From contig CBDDJS010000001.1 in assembly GCA_965229785.1 (NCBI GenBank), forward strand, positions 4,030,001 through 4,094,000: a DNA stretch of 64,000 nt, read 5' to 3'. This document shows, piece after piece, positions 7,180 through 18,300 of the stretch; the stretch's first letter is position 1, and each line of letters starts with the position of its first letter. The stretch is from JAWPMT01 sp965229785. GTDB taxonomy: Bacteria; Bacteroidota; Bacteroidia; Cytophagales; Cyclobacteriaceae. Made by a program: the position numbers and the translations under genes. The notes below the pieces were generated by a model, which searched no databases, was not told the origin of the DNA, and saw only the letters and a program-made list of their open reading frames with translations.

Positions 7180-9822
7180 ATGTCTGATCAGCCACCAAAA
7201 CTCGCTCGACAATTTGTCCTATGGTTCTGTGACGACCACTGGGAAGACGAAGTGCTTGGTGATCTGGAAGAACAATTCGCTGACAACACTGAAAAATCAC
7301 AGTGGCTCGCCCGGCTGATTTATTGGTGGGAAGTTTTTCGATTTATCCGACCTCATATACTTAGAAGATCTCAAAAGCTCAATCATACCATGATGACCCT
7401 TAACCACATCAAAATCTCCTATCGCAATCTGGTCAGGAACAAAGTCTATGCTTTCATCAACATCATCGGTCTATCCGTAGGTATAGCAAGTATGATCCTT
7501 ATTGGATTATACGTTCATTTCGAAACGTCTTATGATGAGTTTTTTCCCAATAGTGAGCGTATCTACAGGGTAGCCTTGCATCGGGTTTACCCAACCCGGA
7601 CCAAAGATTTCGGCACTTCTTCCATCAATCTTGCGACCGCCCTGAAACGTGATTATCCGCAGGTAGAAGAAGCCACGCGACTACATCGGTTGTTTTTCCA
7701 AAATGAGGTGCCTGTTCGAATAGAAGAAAGCGATAAAACTTTCATTGAAAAACGGTTTTTGTTCGCCGACTCCCTGTTTTTCAGGGTTTTCGAACACCCA
7801 TTCCTTCATGGCAACCCAGCCACTGCTTTGGATGGAGAATCTTCTGTGGTCATTACTCGCTCTACGGCCATGAAATACTTTGGTACAGATGCAGCTCTCA
7901 ATCGCACCCTCGATCTCAATGGTCAGACAGCAGAAGTAACAGGCGTCATAGAGGATATTCCTGACAATTCTCACATTCATTTCGACTTGTTAGGAACGAT
8001 TACCGGTCTTGGCTTTCTGGATCAGGCCATTGCCACCAACAACTGGACTAACCCCTGGGTATACTCCTACGTCAAACTCCAGAAAAACGCGAACCCGGCA
8101 GAGCTGGAAGCTCAATTCGATGACATGGTAGTCAAGCACGGAAATGCAGAATTGTCTTCGTCTCTAGGGGCAGACTGGCAGGAAAGTGGTCATGCTTTTG
8201 AGTACTTTATGCAACCCCTCTCTTCCATCCACTTAGAATCTCAATTGGATGTGGAAGTGGAGCCTAATGGCAGTAAGGCGTACGTTTATGTCCTAACGGC
8301 CATTGCTTTTTTCATCCTTGTCATCAGCTCGATCAACTTCATCAATCTGTCCATTGCCAGGTCCACGGAAAGAGCTAAAGAAGTGGGGATACGTAAAGTT
8401 TTGGGGTCTTTCAGGAGAGTATTGATCGGTCAATTCCTGACAGAATCAGTGTTCGTTTGTTTTCTATCCTCAATTCTTGCCTTAGGCGTGCTATATCTTT
8501 TCATTCCTGACTTCAATCGATTAGTAGGTACGCACCTGAGCTTTTCTACACTGATACACCCAGTGGCTATTAGCAGTATACTTGGCTTTATTGTGGTAAC
8601 GGGACTTTTTTCGGGACTTTATCCGGCGTTAAGTATTTCCGCCCTTTTACCCTCCAGGGTATTGAAAGGAAGCTTCAAAACGAGCTCAAAAGGGGTTTGG
8701 TTAAGAAACTCATTAATCATGATCCAGTTTCTTATTTCAATCATCATGATCTCCGGATCTGTCGTGGCTTTTCGCCAAATGGATTATCTCAGAAATAAAA
8801 ACCTGGGTTTCAATCAGGAGAACTTGTTGGTAGTGAAACAGGCGTTCAACCTTCAGGACAATTATCAGTCTTTTCAAAATGAACTGGCCGCTATTCCGGG
8901 AATCTCTTCCATTGGTGCCGCATCCCTTTTACCAGGCTCCTTTCACGGAAGCGGCGTATTCAAATGTACGAACCCGGAAATTCCTGACGTAAGGGCCAAC
9001 ACATGCTCTTCTGATGACAACTATATGAAGACCATGGGATTTGAACTTGTGGAAGGACGTTTTTTTGAGGAACGCTTTGATGATTCTCTGGCGGTGATCG
9101 TAAATGAAGCATTTGTAAAAGCAATGGGTCTCAATGAAGGCCTTAATTACAAACTTTATTCGGCATCACCCGATGGCTCAAGGGGTCCGGAAAGAAGTAT
9201 TATTGGTGTTGTAAAGGACTATAATTTTTATTCTCTCCATTCGGAAGTGGGGCCAATGATCATATTTAACGCTTCTCCCGGAGCTGTACTTTCCAACCTG
9301 ATCGTTAAAATCGATTCTAAAAACACCCTGGAATCCATTCGATCCATTGAGGAGCAATGGCTAGACATGTCTCAATCCAATTTCAATTATACCTTTTTGG
9401 ATCAAGACCTGCAACAGCAATATGAATCCGATAACAATACCGCGACCATGTTCAATATCTTTACCTATATCGCAATCATCATGTCTTGTACCGGGTTATT
9501 CGGACTTGCCACCTACATTGTGAATCAGCGGAGTAAAGAAATGGGCATACGAAAAGTGTTAGGTGCTTCCCTACCTCATATTATTGCCGTCTTTTCTAAG
9601 GATTTCATCATTTTGATCAGTATTGCTTTTGTGATCGGTATCCCCATCGCCACATTGGCCCTGAATGAATGGTTGTCCGGTTTTGCCTATCACGTCAACA
9701 TTGGAGCGCTTTCCTTCGTCATTGCCGGCTTGCTTACAGGCATGCTGGTTTTGATCACGGTGAGTTATCAGGCCCTAAAAATCGCGAACATTAACCCGGT
9801 AAAAGTGTTGAGAAGTGAGTGA
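7180..9822 (+). CDS. FtsX/MacB-type ABC transporter permease with N-terminal extension
   Basis: An 880-residue protein. Residues ~1-70 form a soluble prefix found on PadR-linked permeases, with an acidic DDHWEDEVLGDLEEQF stretch. Then come two repeats of a membrane helix, a large periplasmic MacB-like domain and an FtsX domain with three helices. Each FtsX domain carries the KEVGIRKVLG / KEMGIRKVLG motif at its cytoplasmic face, around residues 405 and 786. The protein probably works in mechanotransmission or efflux across the envelope with an ATPase encoded elsewhere, since none is adjacent. It follows the PadR gene directly. Confidence 0.88.
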   Translation: MSDQPPKLARQFVLWFCDDHWEDEVLGDLEEQFADNTEKSQWLARLIYWWEVFRFIRPHILRRSQKLNHTMMTLNHIKISYRNLVRNKVYAFINIIGLSVGIASMILIGLYVHFETSYDEFFPNSERIYRVALHRVYPTRTKDFGTSSINLATALKRDYPQVEEATRLHRLFFQNEVPVRIEESDKTFIEKRFLFADSLFFRVFEHPFLHGNPATALDGESSVVITRSTAMKYFGTDAALNRTLDLNGQTAEVTGVIEDIPDNSHIHFDLLGTITGLGFLDQAIATNNWTNPWVYSYVKLQKNANPAELEAQFDDMVVKHGNAELSSSLGADWQESGHAFEYFMQPLSSIHLESQLDVEVEPNGSKAYVYVLTAIAFFILVISSINFINLSIARSTERAKEVGIRKVLGSFRRVLIGQFLTESVFVCFLSSILALGVLYLFIPDFNRLVGTHLSFSTLIHPVAISSILGFIVVTGLFSGLYPALSISALLPSRVLKGSFKTSSKGVWLRNSLIMIQFLISIIMISGSVVAFRQMDYLRNKNLGFNQENLLVVKQAFNLQDNYQSFQNELAAIPGISSIGAASLLPGSFHGSGVFKCTNPEIPDVRANTCSSDDNYMKTMGFELVEGRFFEERFDDSLAVIVNEAFVKAMGLNEGLNYKLYSASPDGSRGPERSIIGVVKDYNFYSLHSEVGPMIIFNASPGAVLSNLIVKIDSKNTLESIRSIEEQWLDMSQSNFNYTFLDQDLQQQYESDNNTATMFNIFTYIAIIMSCTGLFGLATYIVNQRSKEMGIRKVLGASLPHIIAVFSKDFIILISIAFVIGIPIATLALNEWLSGFAYHVNIGALSFVIAGLLTGMLVLITVSYQALKIANINPVKVLRSE

Positions 9823-9830
9823 GAAAGGGA

Positions 9831-10244
9831 TCAATTCCTGGCAACAGGATACCCCAGGCCATTTTCATTCTCATCTTTGACCTTTGAATCGGCTTTTATG
9901 ACCGTAGAAATTGTCGCTACCGCGTTTTCATGCTGAACCCATAACATGTACTCTTGTCCGGATATGATTTCCAGGTCATCACCCAAATAGGCATAGTATC
10001 CAGGTTTGTCAGTATGTTCATTGAGGATATAAGTTATGCCATGGGATAACAACCTTACCTCCGCATTGGAAACGGGTTTGGCATCTTCTGGTTCCTTTCC
10101 ATCTACCAATCGCACACTGATGTCCTTAACGGGTTCGCCTGCAGTTATGATACCTTCCACTACCAACTGTCCGGACGGTTCATTGCTTTGGCAGGCGATG
10201 AATAACCAGGGAACAAGTAGTATGATGGAAAAGCGTACTCTCAT
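9831..10244 (-). CDS. Small lipoprotein resembling the N-terminus of DUF4249
   Basis: A 137-residue protein with a signal and lipobox (LFIAC). The mature part has a Greek-key-like beta pattern (QLVVEGIITAGEPV, then VSNAEVRLLSHG, then GYYAYLGDDL) similar to the first domain of DUF4249 lipoproteins, which are normally far longer. It could be a short stand-alone version or a truncated relative. It converges with the permease gene, with 8 bases between the stops. Confidence 0.55.
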   Translation of the reverse strand: MRVRFSIILLVPWLFIACQSNEPSGQLVVEGIITAGEPVKDISVRLVDGKEPEDAKPVSNAEVRLLSHGITYILNEHTDKPGYYAYLGDDLEIISGQEYMLWVQHENAVATISTVIKADSKVKDENENGLGYPVARN

Positions 10245-10424
10245 GGCGTATGTTTGAATGAACCCTAAGTTATACGACTTAAATGCTTGTACTTGATATT
10301 ATTCGATGGACCTGCCCGGCTTGAAGATGAATGGTATTTAATGATCTTTTATTAGTAAAATGATCGAGTTTCTACGGGTTTACCGAATAATGAATAATTT
10401 CGGAGAACGACTTAATTGAATTGC

Positions 10425-11189
10425 ATGGGAATTATTGAACGATTTGATCTCTCTGGCCGAACGGCCATTGTGACAGGTGCCAGTAAGGGAATTGGCCTGG
10501 CCATTGCAGAAGCTTTTGGGCAACAGGGGGCGAATGTGGTGATCTCCAGCAGGAAACAGGAAGCCTGCGACGAAGTAGCGAATGAATTAACTAAACAGGG
10601 CATTCAGGCAAAAGGCGTCGCCTGTCATATGGGAGATTTTGATGCCATTCCCAGGCTGGTTGATGAAACGGTAAAGGCCTTTGGTTCCATTGATGTGATC
10701 GTGAACAATGCTGCCACCAATCCTGTATTTGGCGGTTTGGAAGAAGCAGATCCAGGCGCTTTTGACAAAATCGTGGACGTAAATGTGAAAGGCCCATGGA
10801 CATTGTGTAATGCCGCGCTCCCACACCTGAAAGAAGTAAAAGGATCTATCATCAATATCAGTAGTATTGAGGGGATCACTCCTGGTCAGGGGCTTGGATT
10901 ATACAGTGTAAGTAAATCCGCCTTGATCGCCCTAACGAAAGTTCAGGCCCGTGAATGGGGTAAATCCGGTGTTCGTTCCAATGTCATTTGTCCGGGACTG
11001 GTTGAAACAAAATTCAGTGAAGCCCTGACCTCCAATGAGCATATTCTGAAACATATCATGGCTAAGCAAGCCTTACCCGATGTAGCTCAACCCATTGATA
11101 TCGCCGGATTGGCCTTATTACTGGCTACGGATGCATCCGGATTTCTTACCGGAGGAGTGTACTCAGCTGACGGAGGTTATACCATTTAG
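10425..11189 (+). CDS. SDR-family NAD(P)-dependent oxidoreductase
   Basis: A 254-residue classical short-chain dehydrogenase. It has the nucleotide-binding TGASKGIG near residue 19, NNAA, a catalytic Ser in INISSIEG, YSVSK as the YxxxK motif and a C-terminal GGVYSADGG. It oxidises or reduces an alcohol/carbonyl substrate that cannot be named. ATG 10425 is chosen; a TTG at 10416 would add three residues without support. A YCII-domain lipoprotein follows 11 bases later. Confidence 0.93.
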   Translation: MGIIERFDLSGRTAIVTGASKGIGLAIAEAFGQQGANVVISSRKQEACDEVANELTKQGIQAKGVACHMGDFDAIPRLVDETVKAFGSIDVIVNNAATNPVFGGLEEADPGAFDKIVDVNVKGPWTLCNAALPHLKEVKGSIINISSIEGITPGQGLGLYSVSKSALIALTKVQAREWGKSGVRSNVICPGLVETKFSEALTSNEHILKHIMAKQALPDVAQPIDIAGLALLLATDASGFLTGGVYSADGGYTI

Positions 11190-11200
11190 AGACAAAAGAC

Positions 11201-11692
11201 ATGAAGTACCTTTTTCACCTTACTGTTTTAATAATTGTTTTTTCGTGTGGTTCACCGTCAAATGAAGTAACCTCCGGAACGCCAGCTCGAGACACTGCTG
11301 AAACTTCTGGTTATGATCCTGAACTTGCCGCTAAAGTAGGAGCAGATCAATATGGCATGCGACAATATGTATTCGCCTACCTGAAGAAAGGTCCCAATCG
11401 GGATCTTCCAAAAGAAGAAGCAGATCAGTTACAAAGGGCGCATCTCGATAACATTACCCGATTGGCGGAAGAAGGAAAACTAGTCCTGGCAGGCCCATTC
11501 ATGGATGATACAGACATTCGCGGGATCTATATTTTTGCCGTGGAATCACTGGAAGAAGCTGAGGAAATAGCTAATTCTGATCCAGCAATCAAGGCAGGCA
11601 GTCTTACGTTGGAGCTACATCCATGGTATGGTTCAGCAGCATTGATGAAAGTCAATGAAATGCATGTAAAAGTGGCTAAAGAAGGAATATAG
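11201..11692 (+). CDS. YCII-domain lipoprotein
   Basis: A 163-residue protein with signal and lipobox (LIIVFSC). The mature region from about residue 50 fits the YCII fold: YVFAYLKKGPNR, HLDNITRLAEEGKLVLAGPF and SLEEAEEIANSDPAIKAG. YCII proteins are ferredoxin-like dimers, some acting as small hydrolases or lyases. Here the domain would be on the envelope. It is probably co-transcribed with the SDR gene. Confidence 0.8.
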   Translation: MKYLFHLTVLIIVFSCGSPSNEVTSGTPARDTAETSGYDPELAAKVGADQYGMRQYVFAYLKKGPNRDLPKEEADQLQRAHLDNITRLAEEGKLVLAGPFMDDTDIRGIYIFAVESLEEAEEIANSDPAIKAGSLTLELHPWYGSAALMKVNEMHVKVAKEGI

Positions 11693-11725
11693 ATCACACA
11701 AGATTATCGTAAAAGAAGGCAGAGG

Positions 11726-12595
11726 TCAGTCATGTCTATGGACCTCACCATCTTTTCTGAATTTCTCTCCACATCTTTTGCAATAGTTCGCATCCATGTC
11801 CGTGGTGATCATATCACACGCAATATTCGGGCAGATCTGGACCGTCTGTTTCGAAGTTTTTTCAACCATAGTGGCAGCGGTCATTTCGGCAGTTACGATT
11901 CCGGTAGGAACCGCGATGATGGCATATCCCATCAACATGATAAAAGAAGCCAGAAATTGCCCGATGACCGTTTGCGGGGCAATATCCCCATACCCTACTG
12001 TTGTGATGGTTACAATCGCCCAATAAATACTTCTGGGGATGCTCGTAAACCCATTCTCTCCCCCTTCGATCAGGTACATTAAGGTACCGGTAATGATCGC
12101 CAGGGTGAATACTGCGCCGAGGAATACCATGATCTTATAACGACTCGCTGCAAGAGCACTGGTAATCACATTAGCTTCCCCCATGTACCTCGAAAGCTTC
12201 AGTATCCTGAAAACCCTGAGTAAACGAATGGCCCTTATCACTACAAGATAACTTCCGCCTGCCAGGAACAAGGTCAAATAGGTAGGCAATAATGCCAGAA
12301 AATCGATGATGCCGTAAAAGCTTAACGCGTATCTTGAGGGCTTACGTTCTATGAATAAACGGAGTGTGTATTCTACGGTGAACAGAATCGTAAATGCCCA
12401 TTCCGCCACTTCAAAGATGTTACCAAATCGCGCATTAATAGACGGAACACTTTCGAGCATCACCTGTACGATGCTCAGTACAATCGCCCACAGGAGTACA
12501 ATATCAAATAGCTTACCTGCTGGTGTATCTGTCCCGAATACTACAACAAAAAGGCGGGTCCTTAGCCTCTTAAAATATTTGTAGTCATGTCCCAT
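11726..12595 (-). CDS. Voltage-gated-type potassium channel with C-terminal zinc ribbon
   Basis: A 289-residue ion channel with six membrane helices. The S4-like helix carries spaced arginines (VVIRAIRLLRVFRILKLSR) and the pore has the K+ filter TTVGYGD. After the last helix a short cytoplasmic tail contains two cysteine pairs (CPNIAC and CKRCGEKF), which look like a small zinc ribbon. Opening would move K+ down its gradient. The tail may sense metal or aid assembly. It lies downstream of gldC on the same strand. Confidence 0.92.
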   Translation of the reverse strand: MGHDYKYFKRLRTRLFVVVFGTDTPAGKLFDIVLLWAIVLSIVQVMLESVPSINARFGNIFEVAEWAFTILFTVEYTLRLFIERKPSRYALSFYGIIDFLALLPTYLTLFLAGGSYLVVIRAIRLLRVFRILKLSRYMGEANVITSALAASRYKIMVFLGAVFTLAIITGTLMYLIEGGENGFTSIPRSIYWAIVTITTVGYGDIAPQTVIGQFLASFIMLMGYAIIAVPTGIVTAEMTAATMVEKTSKQTVQICPNIACDMITTDMDANYCKRCGEKFRKDGEVHRHD

Positions 12596-12652
12596 TTTCT
12601 TAAAAATAGCAAACCAAGGCGGAATCGTGCCCTGATTTAGTCAAAAAGGAAC

Positions 12653-12988
12653 TTAGCCAAATTCTTTTCGAACGTGTTCAACAAGTCGATCACATACCTC
12701 ATTCAATTCTTTAGCCATATATTCATCTCCTGTGGCATTTAGTATACTCTGGGCAAGACCACCTACACAATCCACATAAAACCGCTTCATTTCGTCTACA
12801 GGCATCTCCTTCGACCACAGGTCCATTCGTAACGAATTCTTGCTGATATGATCCCACAGTGAGATAGAAATGGATTTTGTTTCACTCCAGCCTGGAGTAT
12901 CTTTATGATCCGCGTCCCATTCGATTTTATCGGGGATACTCTGATCATCCAGGTGAACCTGGAATTTGATTTCGGAGACAGAACTCAT
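12653..12988 (-). CDS. gldC: Gliding motility protein GldC
   Basis: A 111-residue soluble protein matching GldC of gliding Bacteroidota in length and sequence. Recognisable stretches include EIKFQVHLDDQSIPDKIEW, and the C-terminal half reads FYVDCVGGLAQSILNATGD. GldC is an accessory of the gliding machinery that is linked to T9SS; its exact biochemical role is unclear. Its presence with four T9SS cargo proteins in this window fits a gliding organism. Confidence 0.9.
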   Translation of the reverse strand: MSSVSEIKFQVHLDDQSIPDKIEWDADHKDTPGWSETKSISISLWDHISKNSLRMDLWSKEMPVDEMKRFYVDCVGGLAQSILNATGDEYMAKELNEVCDRLVEHVRKEFG

Positions 12989-13047
12989 TTTTCGAATCGA
13001 TTGAAAATAAACCGCAAAATTAGTCCTTTAAAGTTGAGTATCCACCT

Positions 13048-15231
13048 CTATTGACCAATCCGAATCCTTCTTGTAAAGGTATTTCCATCAATCTCCAATA
13101 GCAGCAGATACAAACCCGGTTTGACTTCAGGCATCTTAAGGCTTATTTCTTGTTGTTGATTAGATTGAGTCATTTCCTCATGTTTTATCCTTCCTTGTAA
13201 ATCAACCAATCTGAGATTGATCTCATTAAATCCAAAGCCAACCTTAATGGAAATGGCATCATTAAGAGCCGGATTAGGAAATACACTCAATTCCTGATCC
13301 TTGCTACTCAAGGAGAGCACAGAAACATTCTCGAAAACTTCTTCCGCATAATGAAAAGCATCTATTCCTACTTTAATACCTATCAACCTACCTGGAATAT
13401 CATCTGCAGGAGGATGAATACCGCCCCAAATCCTTGAAAGACTGGTCTGATCGGAAGCATCCCGATAGGTAGCCCATTGTAAAACGATATCCTGACTGGG
13501 TCCTTCTTCGAATACAAGGAACTCATTCTGCTTAGCTACAAACTCTCCCAGTCCCCCTGGGAAAAATTCGTCACCTGTCAGCAAAGTCAACACTTCCGCA
13601 GCTGCCCTGGAGAAGGTTGAATGACCTGAGACATACCCTGCAAAAGGAGGGGTTACGAAAGTAGGTCGTTGGTAGGGCCACCAATTTTCCGCCAGGATCC
13701 AGCCTACACCAGCGACATCCGTTTCAGGTACATCAATGTAATCAGGCCCACGCCAGGTATACAATTTAATTTTCCCTACGTGCTCATCATTCTCACCAGC
13801 TAACGGATCATCCGATTTAACCAATTCGATTAAACCTTCATACAACCGTATGCCATTGGGATCATAGGACACTCCCTCCGGATCTGAGCTCTGCCCTTGA
13901 TCTGCCAGGTATCGAATGGCAGAAATCGGCCGAATGTAATCATACCAGCCCTTAATGCTCCATGCAGCAATGGCGGCATCATGCATGGCACCGCCCAGAA
14001 TGAAGTAAGCTTTCACATCCCATTCCAGGTCGTCCAGGGTCTCTCCTTCGCCTTTATACCGCTTTTCAAAGAGAGGGTGATCATTAACGTAATTCAATAT
14101 GGTAAACCAATGTCCGGGAGGGGTCTCGGAATCGGGTCCGTCGGCCCAAAACTCTGCCAGAACCCTTGCGTAATCCGCCCTTGGAACCCATTGCGGTTCA
14201 TAGGGTGTTCCGGTAATGGGATTGACCTCCCACCCCACACTGGCATCACCGCCCTCCAGGAGGTTATAGAAATCGATCATATCCTCAAAGGATTCTGGTA
14301 ACGAAGCAATATTCCCGATGGTCGCGGGAGAAATGTCCCACATGACCTCATCTACAGGATCAAGATGAGACCCCCATATGGCTACCAACTCAAAGCCCCA
14401 TTTGTATAAGCTGTTGTCCTCATCCGTGAAAAAAGGAGGCGGCCCAGGGTCATGGTAGACCCACATATCCTGATCTCGGAAATGTTGGGTCCTATGCTCC
14501 TCGGAAAGCGCAAAAGGAACGACACTCCCCCATTCCGGACTTAAAAACTCTACATCCGTTGTGATTGGATTTCCCGCCTGGTCTATAAAAGTTCCCAGTG
14601 CCAATGGTTGCCATCGGTCAGGATCTTCAAGTGATGGATTTCCGGGTTCATCAGGGTTCATCGACTCATTGACGGTCCTATAAAAGCGGTTTCGATAGTC
14701 AATTTCTTCATTGGAACCATCTTGCAACCCAAACTCAACCATGGTATTGCCCAAATATTCTCCTAAAACCTGTAAGTCATTAGGTGGATTCAAAAAATAA
14801 TCATCATAACCCCAAACGGTCATTTGATCACGCATGGTCCTGATCAATTCTGGATAAGCCGGCGAGTTTCTGAACCGGTATTCGAGCAACCTATACATGG
14901 CCACACTCATGACTTCTCGTATAGCTTCCGTATCCTCATTCGCCGTAGGTGATTCAGGCATATTTACCTCAAACCCTTTGATAGATTTACCCAGAAAATA
15001 AGTAGGTCGACCTTGCTGAAAAAAAGCCCACGAATCATACATGACCACAGAAGAATGAAACAGATTCCGTGCATGGACCGTAGGTCTTGCAAAGTCATTT
15101 CGGATCGCATTTAGCAAGATCTCATTCCACTCCCGAGCAATTGAATGATGTTGTGATTGTATTTCCGAGATAAATACAAAACCAAACATCCATAATAAAC
15201 AAGCAATCTTGCCGAGTATCGTTTTGAACAT
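13048..15231 (-). CDS. Vanadium-haloperoxidase/PAP2-like secreted protein with T9SS tail
   Basis: A 727-residue protein with a signal peptide. The vanadate/phosphate-binding residues of the vanadium haloperoxidase / PAP2 superfamily are visible: KGWYDYIRP (KX6RP), SGHSTFSR, and SRIWGGIHPPADD (SRX5HX3D). The last ~75 residues (from FPNPALND) form a type A T9SS sorting domain, so the protein should be exported to the cell surface. Whether it oxidises halides or removes phosphate cannot be told from sequence. A close paralogue lies at 53023-55200 inside the island. Confidence 0.88.
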   Translation of the reverse strand: MFKTILGKIACLLWMFGFVFISEIQSQHHSIAREWNEILLNAIRNDFARPTVHARNLFHSSVVMYDSWAFFQQGRPTYFLGKSIKGFEVNMPESPTANEDTEAIREVMSVAMYRLLEYRFRNSPAYPELIRTMRDQMTVWGYDDYFLNPPNDLQVLGEYLGNTMVEFGLQDGSNEEIDYRNRFYRTVNESMNPDEPGNPSLEDPDRWQPLALGTFIDQAGNPITTDVEFLSPEWGSVVPFALSEEHRTQHFRDQDMWVYHDPGPPPFFTDEDNSLYKWGFELVAIWGSHLDPVDEVMWDISPATIGNIASLPESFEDMIDFYNLLEGGDASVGWEVNPITGTPYEPQWVPRADYARVLAEFWADGPDSETPPGHWFTILNYVNDHPLFEKRYKGEGETLDDLEWDVKAYFILGGAMHDAAIAAWSIKGWYDYIRPISAIRYLADQGQSSDPEGVSYDPNGIRLYEGLIELVKSDDPLAGENDEHVGKIKLYTWRGPDYIDVPETDVAGVGWILAENWWPYQRPTFVTPPFAGYVSGHSTFSRAAAEVLTLLTGDEFFPGGLGEFVAKQNEFLVFEEGPSQDIVLQWATYRDASDQTSLSRIWGGIHPPADDIPGRLIGIKVGIDAFHYAEEVFENVSVLSLSSKDQELSVFPNPALNDAISIKVGFGFNEINLRLVDLQGRIKHEEMTQSNQQQEISLKMPEVKPGLYLLLLEIDGNTFTRRIRIGQ

Positions 15232-15270
15232 AGCCTTCTTCTTCTGAGAAGAAAATTAGCTTTTGAAATC

Positions 15271-15300
15271 CAAAAAAGAAAAAAGGGGCTCAAAAGCCCC
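15271..15300 (-). terminator. Rho-independent terminator
   Basis: GGGGCT (15285-15290) and AGCCCC (15295-15300) pair around a 4-base loop; on the minus strand the stem is followed by a T-rich run. It ends the transcript of the BNR protein gene at 15333-18461, before the haloperoxidase-like gene. Confidence 0.85.
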
Positions 15301-15332
15301 TTTCTTAAGATCTATTCATTTTTATCTCAACA

Positions 15333-18300
15333 CTAATCTATCAGAAGTTTACCTGTGATAATTTCTCCTTTTCTATGGATGCGCGTGACAAATAAACCTT
15401 TGTTATTAAGTGAATAAGTGGATTGCGGTTCGGTGAAGGTCTGTATGAGTTTCCCTTCCAATGACCATATTTCCAATCGATCAATCGGCTCCCCCTCATT
15501 GATCACACTAAATTCCCCTCGAGAGGGATTCGGATAAATCATCGGATCACGCTCCAAAGGAGTATCGGTATTCAATACCAATTGAAGTTCCTGATTCGGA
15601 TAATCAATTCCCAGGTCAGCCGTCCAAATACCTCGTCCATGTGTGGCCATTACGACTTCTCCATCGACTACTTTCATATCCCATACAGCCACCGCAGGGA
15701 AATCATTGGGTAGAATATTCCAGGAAGCACCGCCATCAAGGGTCTCGAAAACTCCTATTTCCGTACCGGCCCAAATTCGATCAGGATCAGGGAATACTAA
15801 TAGACTGAAAGTGCCTACATCGGGGAATCCTGCGGTAGACTCACCATCGACAAACCCTGAAATATCTGTCCAGGTCTGTCCCATGTCTGTAGTCTTGATG
15901 ATCTTAGGCTCTGCAGCTTGCGAAAACAGTACGTACGCGGTTTCCCTGTCATTGGGATCAGGAACAATGGTGGTTATGTTTCCTTTATCAGGAAACGCTG
16001 CGTATACATTGACCGCATTGAATGATTCTCCTGCATCAGTAGAAACATGCAATTTTCTATTTTCATCCATGGCGCCACCAGCCCAAACGACATTGACATC
16101 CACATCTGAAACTTCTACGTCCATAAAACCATCAAACTGTGTTGGAATGAGAGAAACTCTCCATCGTACACCAAAATTCTCGGTAAACCAGACACCATTA
16201 TCACTAACGGCATAAGCCCGATCATCTCCTAATTTGGAATAGGCTACCTTGGTAAAAAAGGGAGTGTCCGGATCGCCTCCAAAAAGATCGGAATCCGAAA
16301 TCCCGGTAGTGGCTTCTTCCCAGGTGGCACCGGCATCTTCTGATCTGAATATGAAGTTATTCTGATTGGTGGCGAGGATGCGCTGACCGTCTCTATTCCA
16401 TACTACTTCAAAACCATCTGCAAAAAACTGCGTGAATGCATTATCGTCCCAAATAGAAGCCGCATCAGGGTTTGAACCGGAAAGGTGAACATCGTTATCC
16501 TGCGTTCCTCCTATATAAATGGCTTCACCTGGTTTCTTGTCGGCACCATAGTATTGTGTAGTTACAAGGCCCAGTTCTTTTTCCGTGAAGGAAAGGCCAT
16601 TATTCGTACTAAATCCAACACCTCCATCGTTCACAGATATCAAGCGATTCCCCGCAAAAGTCAAGAAATGATGATCTACATGAATGGAGTTATTCCCTCC
16701 TAATTGATTAATGACTCCTCCCTGAAATTCAATCTCGTTAAACTTGATTCGCAGAATAGATTCCGGTAGGTTTTCAGCATCCCAGGTAGCACCGTCCGCC
16801 AATGTTGGCCAAATAAATATCAACTGATCTATTTCCTGACCTCCGTTCACGGTAAGTTCCGGGTCGGGGTTTTCCGAATCATACGGACGATTATGAATAA
16901 ACAGGTATTCTCGATTCATGCTTTCATCATCATCCTGCTCTCTCGGGTTCAAATTAAACGCACCATCCCTGGACTGATCTCTAAAAGACACCATTAATTG
17001 CTGGTTTGCATCAGTATCCCAAACTTCGAAGGGTACGTCTATGTAATCCTGGTATTCATACTCATTATCCGGAACGCCTGATGTTCTGCCCTCGGGAACA
17101 AAAAATCGATGTGCTTTCTGGGACAAGCCTCCAAATCTTACCTCCAGATTAGGGGTAATTCTTGAGTTATTGATCAGAAAACTATTATTGAAGTGCGTTC
17201 CGTTATTGAATGTCACAAAATCCAGAAATGATTCTGTTCCTTCCTGATCAACACCGGCGAAATCTCTTGTTGACTCTCCTATTGCATTTGGATCGACCAG
17301 TCCCGTCCACAAAGTGACACCTCCCCAGAAAACCCGATTCTCATTCTCCGGATCCACTACAATACAGTTGTCATATTCACCCTGGACCAGAAAATCAGTA
17401 CCTTCTTCGCTGGGATCTCTGATTTCTTTCCAGGACTCCCCCTTATCAGTGGACCAATAGAGTCCTGAACCGCTTCTGGCCACATATGAAACCGAAGCAT
17501 AGATCTTGTTAGGATTGCTGGGCGAAATAGCAAATTCAGTCCGTTCAATAGACCCGCCACTTGCAGCGACAATGGTGGCCAGAGGCGTGGTTTTCCATGT
17601 TTCACCACCGTCCGTACTTTTCAACAAGCCCCGAACGATCAACGACGCATAAATCGTATTTGAATCATCCGGATCGAATGCCAGTTGTTGTACCCTGGCG
17701 TTGGCATCTAGTATTTCCGTCCAGGATAATCCTCCGTCTTCACTCTTCATTACACTAGCCGTGAAGGCCTGTCCAATGCCATTAGACGTTCCCGCATAGA
17801 CCAGGTTAGCATTATCGGGGTGAACAATGATTCTATTGGTGTTTAAAAAGTTACCTGCATTTTCTCCAGATGTCGAAGAAAGTAATGCCCAGGTCAGTCC
17901 ACCATCCAACGACTTTAATATTCCATATCCGTTGACATAATTACCTCCTAATCCTCCTTCACCTGTCCCGGCATAAACGATGCTTGGATTGCTTGGAGAT
18001 TGTGCGATAGTAACGACACTCAAATTAGGAATGGTGGGAGAAACATTGGTCCAGTTATCACCCTGGTCCGTAGTTCGCCAAATACCCCCACCAGCAGTAC
18101 CAATCACCCAAGTATTTCCTGTGGCATCAGCAGCATCTACCAGTAGCGTACGGGTACGTCCTCCGATGTTTCCAGGTCCTCTTTCTACCCAGGGAATATC
18201 ATTGGACGTTCTTGCCTGATTCTTTGACCTCTCGAAATTCTTAGCTAGTGCAAGCGACAGGTATTCATCCGGGTAACCAATTTCTTCCTCGCCAGTTTTG

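Noticed and set aside
10416..10424. TTG start for the SDR gene
   Set aside because: ATG 10425 gives the normal family length and lies directly downstream.
15643..16215. Long plus-strand frame opposite the BNR protein
   Set aside because: Low-complexity Ser/Thr/Pro frame antisense to a clear repeat protein; no family pattern.
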